DNA from: G965276765 sp965276825
GTDB taxonomy: Bacteria > Actinomycetota > Acidimicrobiia > Acidimicrobiales > Palsa-688
DNA length: 64,000 nt
NCBI GenBank assembly: GCA_965276825.1
Contig: OZ255630.1
Coordinates: forward strand, 3,596,001 to 3,660,000
Direction of reading: 5' to 3'
Below the pieces are notes generated by a model that worked only from the letters and a program-made list of their open reading frames with translations, did no database searches and had not been told where the DNA came from. The position numbers were made by a program, and so were the translations under genes. Below, one piece after another: positions 24,845 through 33,318 of this stretch (the stretch's first letter is position 1; each line of letters begins with the position of its first letter).

Positions 24845-25003
24845 GTGATCGGAGCGATCGTCATCGTCGTGGTGCTGCTCGTGGTGCTGCCCGCTGTGTG
24901 GTGGGTGCTCTACGGCGCCATGGCCTTCCTGCTCGGCTGGCTCCTGAAGGACAACGCCGAGGCGACGCACGACGGCAGCGAGCTGATCGCCACCAACGTC
25001 TGA
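24845..25003 (+). CDS. Small single-span membrane protein (52 aa)
   Basis: GTG 24845 starts 4 bp after the ridA stop. The product opens with a long hydrophobic stretch (IGAIVIVVVLLVVLPAVWWV, then LYGAMAFLLGWLL) and closes with a polar tail KDNAEATHDGSELIATNV. One or two membrane passes, no recognised family. Tight spacing and a clean stop right before the convergent regulator support a real gene. Confidence 0.65.
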   Translation: MIGAIVIVVVLLVVLPAVWWVLYGAMAFLLGWLLKDNAEATHDGSELIATNV

Positions 25004-25006
25004 GCG

Positions 25007-25687
25007 TCAGACGCCCCACCGGCTCTGGCCGAAGCGGTAGCCGACGGAGCGGACCGTCGAGATCAGGTTGGCGTGCTCCTCGCCGAGCTTGGCCCGCAGC
25101 CGCCGGATGTGGACGTCGACGGTCCTCGCTCCGCCGTAGTACTCGTAGCCCCAGACCCTGGACAGCAGCGTCTCCCGGGTAAAGACCTTGCCCGGGTGGG
25201 TGGCGAGGAACTTGAGCAGCTCGTACTCCATGTAGGTCAGGTCGAGTGGACGTCCGGCCACCGCCGCCTGGTAGGTCTCGAGGTTGAGCACCAGCGTCCC
25301 GTACTCGACCAGCTCGGGCCGGGTGCCCCGGCCGGTCCGCCAGAACAGGTGGGCCACCCGGGCCTCGAGCTCCCTCGGCTGCAGGGGGGTCAGGCAGAAG
25401 TCGTCGAAGAGGTCCTCGCGCAGCTCGAGCTCGGGCAGCTGGGCGGCCGTGACCAGCAGCAGCAGCGGCTCGAAGGGCAGGTCGCGCTTGCGGAGGGCCC
25501 GGCAGAGGGCGAAGGCACCGTCGGGGTCGGCGTCGGCCGCGACCACCGCGCCCGCCCACCCGTCGTCGGGCTCGACGCAGTCGGCCGACTCCGGCGATGA
25601 CACCGCCTTCCAGGGGTAGCCGACCAGGTCGAGGGCCTGGGCGAGAGGCGGCGGAGCCGGATCGGGGAAGACGAGGAGCGGCTCCAT
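25007..25687 (-). CDS. glnR: GlnR-like atypical OmpR-family regulator
   Basis: 226 residues. The C-terminal winged helix (DLTYMEYELLKFLATHPGK, then FTRETLLSRVWGYEYYGG and TVDVHIRRLRAKLG) is close to actinobacterial GlnR, the master nitrogen regulator. The receiver-like N half has no standard phosphorylation site, as known for GlnR. It lies 14 bp downstream of a glutamine synthetase gene and beside glnII, a fitting location for a nitrogen regulator. Start ATG 25687. Assignment rests on motif memory plus context; another OmpR-type regulator is possible. Confidence 0.7.
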   Translation of the reverse strand: MEPLLVFPDPAPPPLAQALDLVGYPWKAVSSPESADCVEPDDGWAGAVVAADADPDGAFALCRALRKRDLPFEPLLLLVTAAQLPELELREDLFDDFCLTPLQPRELEARVAHLFWRTGRGTRPELVEYGTLVLNLETYQAAVAGRPLDLTYMEYELLKFLATHPGKVFTRETLLSRVWGYEYYGGARTVDVHIRRLRAKLGEEHANLISTVRSVGYRFGQSRWGV

Positions 25688-25701
25688 GACGACGTGCCCG
25701 C

Positions 25702-27048
25702 TTACAGGGCCCACAGGTAGCGGCGCAGCTCGAAGGCGGACACCTCCGCTTTGTACTCGGCCCACTCGTCGCGCTTGTTGCGGACGAACCACTCGAAGGT
25801 GTGCTCGCCGAGGGTGGTGGCCATCAGCTTGGAGTGCTCGAGGGCGTCGACGGCGTCAGCCAGCGAGCCGGGCAGGGACTCGATCCCCCGCTGCTCCCGC
25901 TCGCCCGATGACAGCTCGTAGAGGTTGGCCTCGGCCTCGGGACCGAGCTCGTAGCCCTGCTCGACCCCGGACAGGCCGGCGGCGAGGACGGCGGCGAAGG
26001 CGAGGTAGGGGTTGCACGACGAGTCGGGGGCCCGGTACTCGATCCGGGTCGAGTCCCGCTTGCCCCGCTTGGCCGGCGGGACCCGCACCAGGGCGGAGCG
26101 GTTGTTCCTGGCCCACGAGATGTGCACCGGCGCCTCGTAGCCGGCGATCAGGCGCTTGTAGGAGTTGACCCACTGGTTGGTGATGGCGGTGATCTCTCTG
26201 GCGTGGCGCAGGACCCCGGCGATGAACTGCCGGGCCACGGTCGAGAGGAGGTAGGGGTCGCCCTCGTCGTAGAAGGCGTTGACCTCGCCGTCGAAGAGCG
26301 ACAGGTGGGTGTGCATGCCCGACCCCTGGACGCCGTGGAGGGGCTTGGGCATGAACGACGCCATCACCCCGGACTGGGCCGCCAGCTCCTTGACCACCAT
26401 CCGCACGGCCATCACCGTGTCGGCCATCGAGAGGGCGTCGGTGTAGCGGAGATCGATCTCCTGCTGGCTGGGCGCGTCCTCGTGCTGGCTGTGCTCGACG
26501 GGGATCCCCATCTCCTCGAGGGTGAGGACCGTCTCGCGCCGCAGCCGGCTGGCCAGGTCGTTGGTGGTCAGGTCGAAGTACGAGCCCCGGTCGATCGGGA
26601 CGGGAGGCAGCCCCTGCGGCTCGTCCTTGCCGGGGGGCGCAAAGTAGAAGTACTCGAGCTCGGGGGCGACGTAGAACGAGAACCCCAGGGCCCGGGCGCG
26701 CTCGAGGGTCCGGCGCAGCACCTGGCGTGGGTCGCCGTCGAAGGGGGTGCGGTCGAGGTTGACGATGTCGCACACCACCCTGGCGGTGGCGGCGCGGTCG
26801 TCGACGTGGGGAAGGATCTGGAAGGTCTTGGCGTCGGGCATGGCGAGCATGTCGCTCTCCTGGACCCGGCTGAAGCCGTTGACCGCCGAACCGTCGAAGG
26901 TCATGCCCTCCTCGAGGGCGTTCTCGAGCTCCGCCGGGGTGATCTGGAACGACTTGGGCACCCCGAGCACGTCGGTGAAGCACAGCTGCACGAAGCGGAC
27001 ACCCCGCTCCTCGACCATCCGCAGCACGTAGTCCTGTTGCTGTTCCAC
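25702..27048 (-). CDS. glnA: Type I glutamine synthetase family protein
   Basis: About 448 residues with the GSI landmarks: MTFDGSAVNGF, the Mg/glutamate-binding VAPELEYFYF, HTHLSLFDG, NSYKRLIAGYEAPVHISWA and the RIEYRAPDSSCNPYLAFA region. The enzyme condenses glutamate and ammonia with ATP. GTG 27048 is preferred because family members begin EQQxYVLR and because ATG 27099 would leave only 62 bp for two divergent promoters. The glnR-like gene follows in the same direction. Paralogues of this class sometimes act on other amines, so a role separate from GlnII is possible. Confidence 0.8.
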   Translation of the reverse strand: MEQQQDYVLRMVEERGVRFVQLCFTDVLGVPKSFQITPAELENALEEGMTFDGSAVNGFSRVQESDMLAMPDAKTFQILPHVDDRAATARVVCDIVNLDRTPFDGDPRQVLRRTLERARALGFSFYVAPELEYFYFAPPGKDEPQGLPPVPIDRGSYFDLTTNDLASRLRRETVLTLEEMGIPVEHSQHEDAPSQQEIDLRYTDALSMADTVMAVRMVVKELAAQSGVMASFMPKPLHGVQGSGMHTHLSLFDGEVNAFYDEGDPYLLSTVARQFIAGVLRHAREITAITNQWVNSYKRLIAGYEAPVHISWARNNRSALVRVPPAKRGKRDSTRIEYRAPDSSCNPYLAFAAVLAAGLSGVEQGYELGPEAEANLYELSSGEREQRGIESLPGSLADAVDALEHSKLMATTLGEHTFEWFVRNKRDEWAEYKAEVSAFELRRYLWAL

Positions 27049-27099
27049 GGTGGCATCGTGGCCGATGGCGCCGGTCGACGGCGACCGCAGCGCCGGCAT

Positions 27100-27137
27100 G
27101 TCACACAGAGTTCATCATCTCGGAAAGCCACGGAAAC
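27100..27137. promoter_or_regulatory. Possible GlnR binding site between divergent glutamine synthetase genes
   Basis: GTCAC at 27100 and GAAAC at 27133 are the first and last boxes of the a-b-a-b GlnR layout with the exact 33-bp phase; the two middle boxes (TTCAT, GGAAA) do not match. Weak evidence, strengthened by context. Confidence 0.3.
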
Positions 27138-27161
27138 AGGGGGGCGGCCACAATCTCCACC

Positions 27162-28163
27162 GTGACGATCAAAGCCGAGTACATCTGGATCGACGGGACC
27201 GACCCCACCCCCCTGCTGCGGTCCAAGACCAAGATCCTCGCCTCCCCCGACGACCTGCCGATCTGGGGCTTCGACGGTTCGAGCACCAACCAGGCGCCGG
27301 GCAAGGCGTCGGACTGCGTCCTGCAGCCGGTCTTCTCCTGTCCCGATCCCATCCGAGGCACGCCGCACCTGCTCGTGCTCTGCGAGGTGCTGCTCACCGA
27401 CATGACCCCGCACCCGTCCAACACGCGGGCGCTGCTGGCGTCGGTGGCCGAGCAGTTCGCGGACCAGGAGTCCCTGTTCGGCATCGAGCAGGAGTACACC
27501 ATGTTCCACGGGAGCCGGCCCCTCGGCTTCCCCGACCAGGCCGGCTATCCGGCGCCGCAGGGCCCCTACTACTGCGGGGTCGGCGCCGACGACGTCTACG
27601 GCCGCCCGCTCGTCGAGGCCCATCTCGACGCCTGCCTGGAGGCCGGGCTCAGCATCTCGGGCATCAACGCCGAGGTGATGCCGGGCCAGTGGGAGTTCCA
27701 GGTCGGCCCGCTCTCCCCGCTCGACGTCTCCGACCAGCTGTGGATGGCGAGGTGGCTGCTCAACCGTCTCGGCGAGGACCACGGCATCTCCGTGACCCTC
27801 GACCCGAAGCCGGTGCGCGGCGACTGGAACGGTGCCGGCTGCCACACCAACTTCTCGACCAGGCAGATGCGCGAGTCCTACGACGCGGTGGTGAAGGCGG
27901 CCGAGGCCCTCGGCAAGAACGTGGCGGAGCACGTGGCCAACTACGGCGTCGGCATCGAGGACCGCCTGACGGGTCTGCACGAGACGGCCCCCTACGACCA
28001 GTTCAGCTACGGCGTGTCGGACCGGGGCGCCTCGGTCCGGATCCCCTGGCAGGTCGCCCAGGAGGGCAAGGGGTACCTGGAGGATCGGCGGCCCAACGCC
28101 AACATGGACCCCTACACGGTGACCCGGCTGATGGTCGAGACCTGCTGCTCCGAACTGGCCTGA
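27162..28163 (+). CDS. glnII: Type II glutamine synthetase
   Basis: 333 residues of the eukaryote-like GSII class, short and lacking the GSI adenylylation region. Typical stretches are IWGFDGSSTNQAPG, LFGIEQEYTMF, GINAEVMPGQWEFQVGP and GDWNGAGCHTNFST. It makes glutamine and in actinobacteria is often the heat-labile, GlnR-controlled isoenzyme. GTG 27162 follows CACAAT by 7 bp, a possible leaderless promoter. Divergent from the GSI gene with the presumed GlnR site between them. Confidence 0.93.
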   Translation: MTIKAEYIWIDGTDPTPLLRSKTKILASPDDLPIWGFDGSSTNQAPGKASDCVLQPVFSCPDPIRGTPHLLVLCEVLLTDMTPHPSNTRALLASVAEQFADQESLFGIEQEYTMFHGSRPLGFPDQAGYPAPQGPYYCGVGADDVYGRPLVEAHLDACLEAGLSISGINAEVMPGQWEFQVGPLSPLDVSDQLWMARWLLNRLGEDHGISVTLDPKPVRGDWNGAGCHTNFSTRQMRESYDAVVKAAEALGKNVAEHVANYGVGIEDRLTGLHETAPYDQFSYGVSDRGASVRIPWQVAQEGKGYLEDRRPNANMDPYTVTRLMVETCCSELA

Positions 28164-28184
28164 TCCGGATCGCCCTGCCCGTGA

Positions 28185-28211
28185 CGGCCGCGCGCCTTCC
28201 GGCGCCGGCCG
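28185..28211. terminator. GC-rich hairpin between convergent glnII and DUF1028 genes
   Basis: CGGCCG...GCGCC pairs with GGCGC...CGGCCG around TTCC. Suits a bidirectional terminator; no U tract. Confidence 0.4.
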
Positions 28212-28212
28212 T

Positions 28213-29073
28213 TCAGCGTCCGTTGCCGTCCATCCACGCCCGCAGGGCCGCCCAACCCTCGTCGGCGCCGACGGCGGCGGCGATGAGGGGATCGCCGAGG
28301 TCGGCCCGCCCGGCGGCGACCAGCCGGCGACCGAGCCAGAACCCGAGCTCGGGGTTGCCGCCGGTCGCGTCGGCCCATCCGGCCGCGATGGCCACGGCCT
28401 CGTCGGGCCGTGCCTGGTCGACCAGGTCGAAGGCCGCGTCGGCGCCCGCATAGGCCGCCTGCACCCCGACCAGGCGGCGCAGCTCGACGAGCGGCGCCCG
28501 GTGGTCGTCGACGCGGAGGGACACCGCCGGGGGCGCCCACGGCTCGCCGCGATCGGCGCCGACCACGACCAGCGCGGCCGATTGCCGACCCCGCACGTCG
28601 CCGCCGGCGGCCTCGGCCGCATCGAGCGCGGCGAGCAGGCCGTCGGCCATGGTCCCGCCGGCGCCCGACGCCCGCTCCCACGCCTCCGCCATGGCCTCGG
28701 GCTGGCCGGCCGAGCGGAGCATGTTGCCCTGCACGCTGTAGCCGGGGCCGGTCACGTGACCGGCGTGGTCGATGCAGCGCGAGCCCGTGTGGGCCGCCAC
28801 CCGGCCCGTCGCGTCGACCAGGGCGACCTGCCGGTCGGCGCCCTGGTCGTCGTCCTCGACCAGCCGGCCCAGGAGGGCATCGGGCGCCTCGCCCGCTTGG
28901 AGGCCCTCGAGGCCGAGGGGCCCGTAGGAGGCCAGGGCGCTGGCCTGGGTGGCCACGGCCCCGACGCCGGCCCTGGCCCACGGGACGACGACGCCGAGGG
29001 CGAAGTAGTGCGACTGCGAGGCCACCCCGAGCTCGCCGGTCGTCGGGTGCCTGGCCACGATGGAGTACGTCAC
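28213..29073 (-). CDS. DUF1028 family protein (Ntn-hydrolase-like)
   Basis: 286 residues. The N terminus TYSIVARHPTTGELGVASQS matches DUF1028, a family with an Ntn-hydrolase-like fold and no firmly known reaction; family members often sit near amidase or peptidase genes. The second half (about 205-286) is a helical region rich in Ala and Asp, likely the putative peptidoglycan-binding-like extension seen in some members. GTG 29073 gives Thr2 at the new N terminus, as an Ntn fold would need. Convergent with glnII. Confidence 0.75.
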   Translation of the reverse strand: MTYSIVARHPTTGELGVASQSHYFALGVVVPWARAGVGAVATQASALASYGPLGLEGLQAGEAPDALLGRLVEDDDQGADRQVALVDATGRVAAHTGSRCIDHAGHVTGPGYSVQGNMLRSAGQPEAMAEAWERASGAGGTMADGLLAALDAAEAAGGDVRGRQSAALVVVGADRGEPWAPPAVSLRVDDHRAPLVELRRLVGVQAAYAGADAAFDLVDQARPDEAVAIAAGWADATGGNPELGFWLGRRLVAAGRADLGDPLIAAAVGADEGWAALRAWMDGNGR

Positions 29074-29098
29074 GGGCGTGATCCTCGCACCCTTCTCC

Positions 29099-29482
29099 TC
29101 ATAGCCCGAGGGGCAGGAGGTCGACGTCGTAGTCGGCGAAGCGACGGTGGACGCTGACCAGGGTGAGCTGGTCGGTGACGGCCTGGGCGATCAGCATGCG
29201 GTCGAACGGGTCGGCGTGATGGCCGGGCAGGCCGCCGGCGACCAGCGCGTGAGCGGCGCTGATGGCCAGGAGGGTGACGTCGTTGGCGGTGAGGACCTCG
29301 AGCAGATCATCAGGGGCATCGAGTCGACCGCGCGCCTTCTCGACGGCGATCTCCCACACGCTCGCCGCCGACACCACCACCACATTGGTTGGATCGGCGA
29401 TCACCTCCGCGGCCACGGGTGGGAGCCTCGAATCGTCGGCCAGCCACCACAACGCCACGTGGGTGTCGATCAGGACCTTCAC
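29099..29482 (-). CDS. vapC: PIN-domain toxin, VapC type
   Basis: 127 residues with the PIN acidic set: Asp6 (LIDTHVALWW), Glu in SVWEIAVEKARG near 44, and Asp residues in HADPFDRMLIAQA near 90-94. VapC toxins are RNases, commonly cutting tRNA or rRNA. The ATG overlaps the antitoxin stop by 4 bp (ATGA), the usual toxin-antitoxin coupling. Family is clear; target unknown. Confidence 0.9.
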   Translation of the reverse strand: MKVLIDTHVALWWLADDSRLPPVAAEVIADPTNVVVVSAASVWEIAVEKARGRLDAPDDLLEVLTANDVTLLAISAAHALVAGGLPGHHADPFDRMLIAQAVTDQLTLVSVHRRFADYDVDLLPLGL

Positions 29483-29718
29483 GGGAGCTTGCCGCGGAAG
29501 GCGGCTGCGACCTCATCGGGTAGCTCGTCGAAGTCGGCGGCGATCCGCACCCGACCCGACCACGCTCCCGGCTGTCGCGCCGGCCGAAGCCGGGGCGCCA
29601 CCATCCGGGCGACCACCACCCCGGCCCTGGCGATCTCGACCTCCTCCTCGTCGCCGCGCTCCAGCGCGGCGACCAGCCGGGAGAGGTGGGTCTTGGCCTC
29701 GTGCATGTTCACCTTCAC
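29479..29718 (-). CDS. Phd/YefM-type antitoxin
   Basis: 79 residues; MKVNMHEAKTHLSRLVAALE is the Phd/YefM DNA-binding start and the acidic C-terminal part would wrap the toxin. It precedes and overlaps the PIN toxin gene. GTG 29718 is preferred since a TAGCAT -10 box (29727-29732) ends 8 bp upstream, implying a leaderless mRNA; Met5 is an alternative. Confidence 0.88.
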   Translation of the reverse strand: MKVNMHEAKTHLSRLVAALERGDEEEVEIARAGVVVARMVAPRLRPARQPGAWSGRVRIAADFDELPDEVAAAFRGKLP

Positions 29719-29761
29719 GCCCGTGGATGCTACCCCTCGACCTAGCTAACCCGACTAAGCG

Positions 29762-30570
29762 CTAGTGGGGACCGCGGTCGATGATCTCCGCGCTCACCGC
29801 CGCCGGCTCGTCCCAGGGCAGCACCCGCAGCCACCACGTCGCGCCCGACCCGGTCCACGCCGCGGCGCCCTCGGTCCCGGCGACCACCACGTCGAAGGGC
29901 CGTCCCTCGTCGCGTCGCGGCATCGAGCGGTGGACCTCGTCGAGGAGCACACGGACGTCGGCCGGCTCGATGCCGATCGGCATGATCCCGTCGAGGCCGG
30001 CGGCCCGCCGCACGGCCCGGCCGCGGAGGGACTCGGTGGCGGCCCACAGCGGGATGCCGGCGGCCCGGACGGGGGTCGGGAGGAACCGCATGCCGTCGAC
30101 CCGGTAGTGGCGGCCCCGGTGCACGACGGGCTGGCCGGTCCACGCGCCGCGGACGATGGCCAGGGCCTCGTCGAGCTGGTCGCCCCGGGTGCGGGGGTCC
30201 TCCTCCTCGCCGAAGGCGCGAAACCCGGCCCCCTCGGCGTGCCGAGCCCGATGCCGAGGACCATCCGGCCCTCGCTCAGCTGGTCGAGGCTGACCGCCGC
30301 CCTGGCCACGTTCCACGGGCGGCGGCGGGGGAGCGGGGTCACCAGGGGGCCGATGGCGATCCGCCGCGTGCCCGCGGCCACCGCGGCCAGGGTCACCCAC
30401 GGATCGGCCACGTCGAGGTCGCCCTCCCTGCGCACGACGTGGTCCCAGACGAACAGCCCGTCCCAGCCCGCCGCCTCCGCCCGTGCGGCCAGCCCCGCGG
30501 TCACCGCCGGATGGGCGAAGGCCCCGAAGTTGGGGACGTGCAGCCCGATCCGCAGGCGCTGGTCAGGCAC
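29762..30570 (-). pseudogene. LLM-class (F420-type) oxidoreductase gene, frameshifted
   Basis: The N-terminal half (from GTG 30570: IGLHVPNFGAFAHP, FVWDHVVRR, PWVTLAAVAAGTRRIAIGP) and the C-terminal half (GEEEDPRTRGDQLDEALAIV, WAATESLRGRAVRRAAG) of one luciferase-like monooxygenase-fold enzyme lie in different frames. The break is at the GGGGG run near 30238; one extra G would restore the ORF as GLGTPRGAGFRAFGEEED. Start overlaps the MFS stop by 8 bp. LLM proteins use FMN or F420 to oxidise or reduce small molecules. A sequencing error is a real possibility because the rest is well conserved. Confidence 0.7.
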
Positions 30571-31867
30571 GGGTCGCTCCTTCGGGGACGGTGTCGCGGG
30601 GGACCGGGGTGACCGCACCCAGAGGAGCGAGCGGCGCCGGCGCCACCGGCCGGAAGTCCGGCCCGGCCGGGATGGATCCGCGGCCGAGGCGCACTGCGGC
30701 CACCACGAGGACGGCACTGAGCGTGGCGCCCCCGGCGAACACCGCTCCGGACCCGAAGGCGGCGTAGACCGGCGCGCCGGCCACCGCGGCCAGGCCGGCC
30801 GCCGCCGTGCCCGACGAGGAGGCCCACCCCTGACCGGTGGCGGCCCGCTCGTCGGGGAACGTCCTGGCGATGGCCGCGTACCCGCCGGGCACGGCCACGG
30901 CCTGCGCGCACGCCTCGACCGCCCCGAGGACGGTGATGGCGATCGGGGAGGGCACGAACCCGTAGCTGGCCATCACCAGGTCGGCGACGATCAGCGAGAC
31001 GGCCGTGGCGAGCAGCGGCCCCCGCCGCTCGGCCAGCTTGCCGCCGAAGGGGGCGAGGAGCACGAAGGGGATGCCGAAGATGGTGAGCGACAGGCCGATG
31101 AGCAGCCCGCTGGCCCCCCGATCGGTGAGGAGGCGGGACCAGAGGGCGTCGTACAGGCCGTTGGGCAGCTGGGAGGCGGCGGCGAGGGCGAGCACGGCCA
31201 CGACCGGGCGCCACGGCGGCATCGCCACCCGGACGGACCCGGGGCGGGCGGGGCCGCCAGGCTCGGCGGCCGGCGCCGCCGTGACCGGGCGGCCCGTCGT
31301 GGCGGCCAGCACGGCGACGAACACGACGAGCAGGCCGGCGGCGACCACCTCGAAGGGCAGCGCCAGGTCGCCGCCCGCCGCCAGCAGGCTGCCGATCAGG
31401 GGGCCGACAACGATCCCGAGCATCATGGCGCTCGACAGCATCCCCAGGCGGCGGCCCCGTGCCGCCCCGCGCGCCCCGACGCTCGCCTCCCGCAACGCCG
31501 CGGGCCCCATGATCCCGTAGGCCACCCCACCGACCGACCTGGCCGCCACCAGCTGCCACAGGTCGGTCCCGTGGGCGAACCAGACCAGCGCGGCGGCGCC
31601 GAGGAGGAGGGCGGCGAGCAGCATGCCGTGCGCCCCCCGACCGTCGAGCAGCCGCACCACGCCCACCCCGGCCAGCAGGGCGGCGAAGAAGCTCGCCCCC
31701 GACATCAGCCCGAGGCCGTAGGTGGGCAGGTGGTGGGCGGCCTGGATCTTGGCCAGGAGGGGGAAGAGCACCCCGACCCCGAGCGCCTCGAGGGCGACCG
31801 ACGCGCAGAGCAGGGCGAAGACGAGACCGGGCCCGGCCGGCGCTCGATCGGTGGTCGCTCCGGTCAC
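30563..31867 (-). CDS. Major facilitator superfamily transporter
   Basis: 434 residues with about 12 hydrophobic segments, a GRGAH loop after helix 2 and GGVAYGIMGPAALRE resembling the MFS motif C region of multidrug exporters. GTG 31867 is 8 bp after TAGCCT (31876-31881), a leaderless arrangement. It overlaps the LLM gene downstream and is divergent from the pca operon. Exporter role is likely; substrate unknown. Confidence 0.85.
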   Translation of the reverse strand: MTGATTDRAPAGPGLVFALLCASVALEALGVGVLFPLLAKIQAAHHLPTYGLGLMSGASFFAALLAGVGVVRLLDGRGAHGMLLAALLLGAAALVWFAHGTDLWQLVAARSVGGVAYGIMGPAALREASVGARGAARGRRLGMLSSAMMLGIVVGPLIGSLLAAGGDLALPFEVVAAGLLVVFVAVLAATTGRPVTAAPAAEPGGPARPGSVRVAMPPWRPVVAVLALAAASQLPNGLYDALWSRLLTDRGASGLLIGLSLTIFGIPFVLLAPFGGKLAERRGPLLATAVSLIVADLVMASYGFVPSPIAITVLGAVEACAQAVAVPGGYAAIARTFPDERAATGQGWASSSGTAAAGLAAVAGAPVYAAFGSGAVFAGGATLSAVLVVAAVRLGRGSIPAGPDFRPVAPAPLAPLGAVTPVPRDTVPEGATRA

Positions 31868-31922
31868 GGCCGTCCAGGCTACGGGGCCGCCCGGACGCGG
31901 CGCCGCCCCGCCCGGCGGGCGG

Positions 31923-31952
31923 TTGCCGGCGCCGGGCGGCAGGTCGTAGCGT
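31923..31952 (+). promoter_or_regulatory. Candidate promoter of the pca operon
   Basis: -35 TTGCCG (31923-31928), 18-bp spacer, -10 TAGCGT (31947-31952), followed by a leader with GAGGAGG (31993-31999) before GTG 32006. Confidence 0.4.
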
Positions 31953-32005
31953 TGCGCTCACCGCACAGCTGTTCGGTAGGCGGACGCGTCCCGAGGAGGT
32001 CCCTG

Positions 32006-32689
32006 GTGGCGAGCGACGACGTCGACCCTGGCTACGACTCGCCGGGGTACCGCTCGAGCGCCCTGCGGGCGCCCCACCACGACCTGGTCCCGCTGCCGGT
32101 CGGGCCCACCGAGTCGACCGGCCCGCTGCTCGGCGCCGGGCGGGTCGTAGCCTCCGACGCCGACCTGACCCGCCAACACCCCGGCGAGCCGCTCGGCGAG
32201 CGGATCAACGTCACCGGCCGGCTGCTCGACGGCGCGGGGCACCCCGTCGCCCACCAGCTGGTCGAGCTGTGGCAGGCCAACTCCGCCGGCCGCTACGCCC
32301 ACGGCCGCGACCAGCATCCGGCGCCGCTCGACCCCAACTTCACCGGGGCCGGCCGCTGCGTCACCGACGCCGAAGGCCGCTGGCGCTTCGTGACCGTCAA
32401 GCCCGGCGCCTACCCGTGGGGCAACCACCCCAACGCCTGGCGGCCCGCCCACCTCCACCTCTCGGTGTTCGGGCGAGCCTTCACCGAGCGCCTCGTCACC
32501 CAGATGTACTTCCCCTCCGACCCCCTGCTCGCCTACGACCCGATCTACCACGCCATCAGGGATCCCGCCGCCCGCCGCCGGCTGATCGCCACCTTCGACT
32601 GGTCGAGCACCGAAGCGGAGTGGGCCATCGGCTACCGCTTCGACATCGTCGTCGCCGGCCACCTGGCCACGCCGGTCGACCCCCGGTGA
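32006..32689 (+). CDS. pcaH: Protocatechuate 3,4-dioxygenase beta subunit
   Basis: 227 residues of the intradiol dioxygenase family. The four iron ligands are present: Tyr97 (AGRYAHG), Tyr136 (AYPWGN), His149 and His151 (RPAHLHLS). With PcaG it opens protocatechuate between the hydroxyls to 3-carboxy-cis,cis-muconate. GTG 32006 has GGAGG six bases upstream. First gene of pcaH-G-B-L-R-pobA; pcaG overlaps its stop. Confidence 0.95.
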   Translation: MASDDVDPGYDSPGYRSSALRAPHHDLVPLPVGPTESTGPLLGAGRVVASDADLTRQHPGEPLGERINVTGRLLDGAGHPVAHQLVELWQANSAGRYAHGRDQHPAPLDPNFTGAGRCVTDAEGRWRFVTVKPGAYPWGNHPNAWRPAHLHLSVFGRAFTERLVTQMYFPSDPLLAYDPIYHAIRDPAARRRLIATFDWSSTEAEWAIGYRFDIVVAGHLATPVDPR

Positions 32690-33264
32690 GCGACCTCGGT
32701 CGCGAAGCGACGGGCGCCGCCGCGCAGGTCACCGTCCACGACGACCCGACCGGGCCGACCCCGTCCCAGACGGTCGGGCCCTTCTTCCACTTCGGCTTCG
32801 AGTGGCTGGCCGACGGCGAGCTGGTGGCCGAGGACCACCCCGGGGCCGTGGTGCTGACCGGACGGGTGACCGACGGCGCCGGGGAGCCCGTCCCCGACGC
32901 GGTCATCGAGATCTGGCAGGCCGACGCCGACGGCCACCTGGGCGCCGGCGCGGCATGGACCGGCTTCGGCCGCTCCCTCACCGACGGGGAGGGCAGGTAC
33001 CGCTTCGTGACGGTCAGGCCGGGACCGGTCGCGGACGGGGGTGCGCCGCACCTCGCCGTGACCGTCCTGGCCCGTGGGCTGCTCCAACGACTGGTCACGC
33101 GCCTGTACCTGCCGGGTGAGGCGGCCAACGACCTCGATCCGCTCCTCGCCGCGCTGCCACCCGAGCGCCGGGCCACCCTGGTCGCCGGGTCCGACGATCC
33201 CGGCCGGCTCACGTGGGACATCCGGTTGCAGGGCGAAGGCGAGACGGTGTTCGTCTCGTGGTGA
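32686..33264 (+). CDS. pcaG: Protocatechuate 3,4-dioxygenase alpha subunit
   Basis: 192 residues; TPSQTVGPFFHFGF and VIEIWQADADG mark the alpha subunit, which shares the fold of PcaH but lacks the full set of iron ligands. It lines the substrate pocket in the heteromer. GTG 32686 overlaps the pcaH stop by 4 bp (GTGA). Confidence 0.95.
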   Translation: MSDLGREATGAAAQVTVHDDPTGPTPSQTVGPFFHFGFEWLADGELVAEDHPGAVVLTGRVTDGAGEPVPDAVIEIWQADADGHLGAGAAWTGFGRSLTDGEGRYRFVTVRPGPVADGGAPHLAVTVLARGLLQRLVTRLYLPGEAANDLDPLLAALPPERRATLVAGSDDPGRLTWDIRLQGEGETVFVSW

Positions 33265-33318
33265 GCGACCGGCAGGAGCCAACCCGGGCGACCGCAGGCC
33301 GCGCCACGGAGGCCCTCG

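Noticed and set aside
29765..32689. 974-codon plus-strand frame ending with PcaH
   Set aside because: Only the last 228 codons are PcaH; the rest is antisense to the LLM and MFS genes and has no domain.
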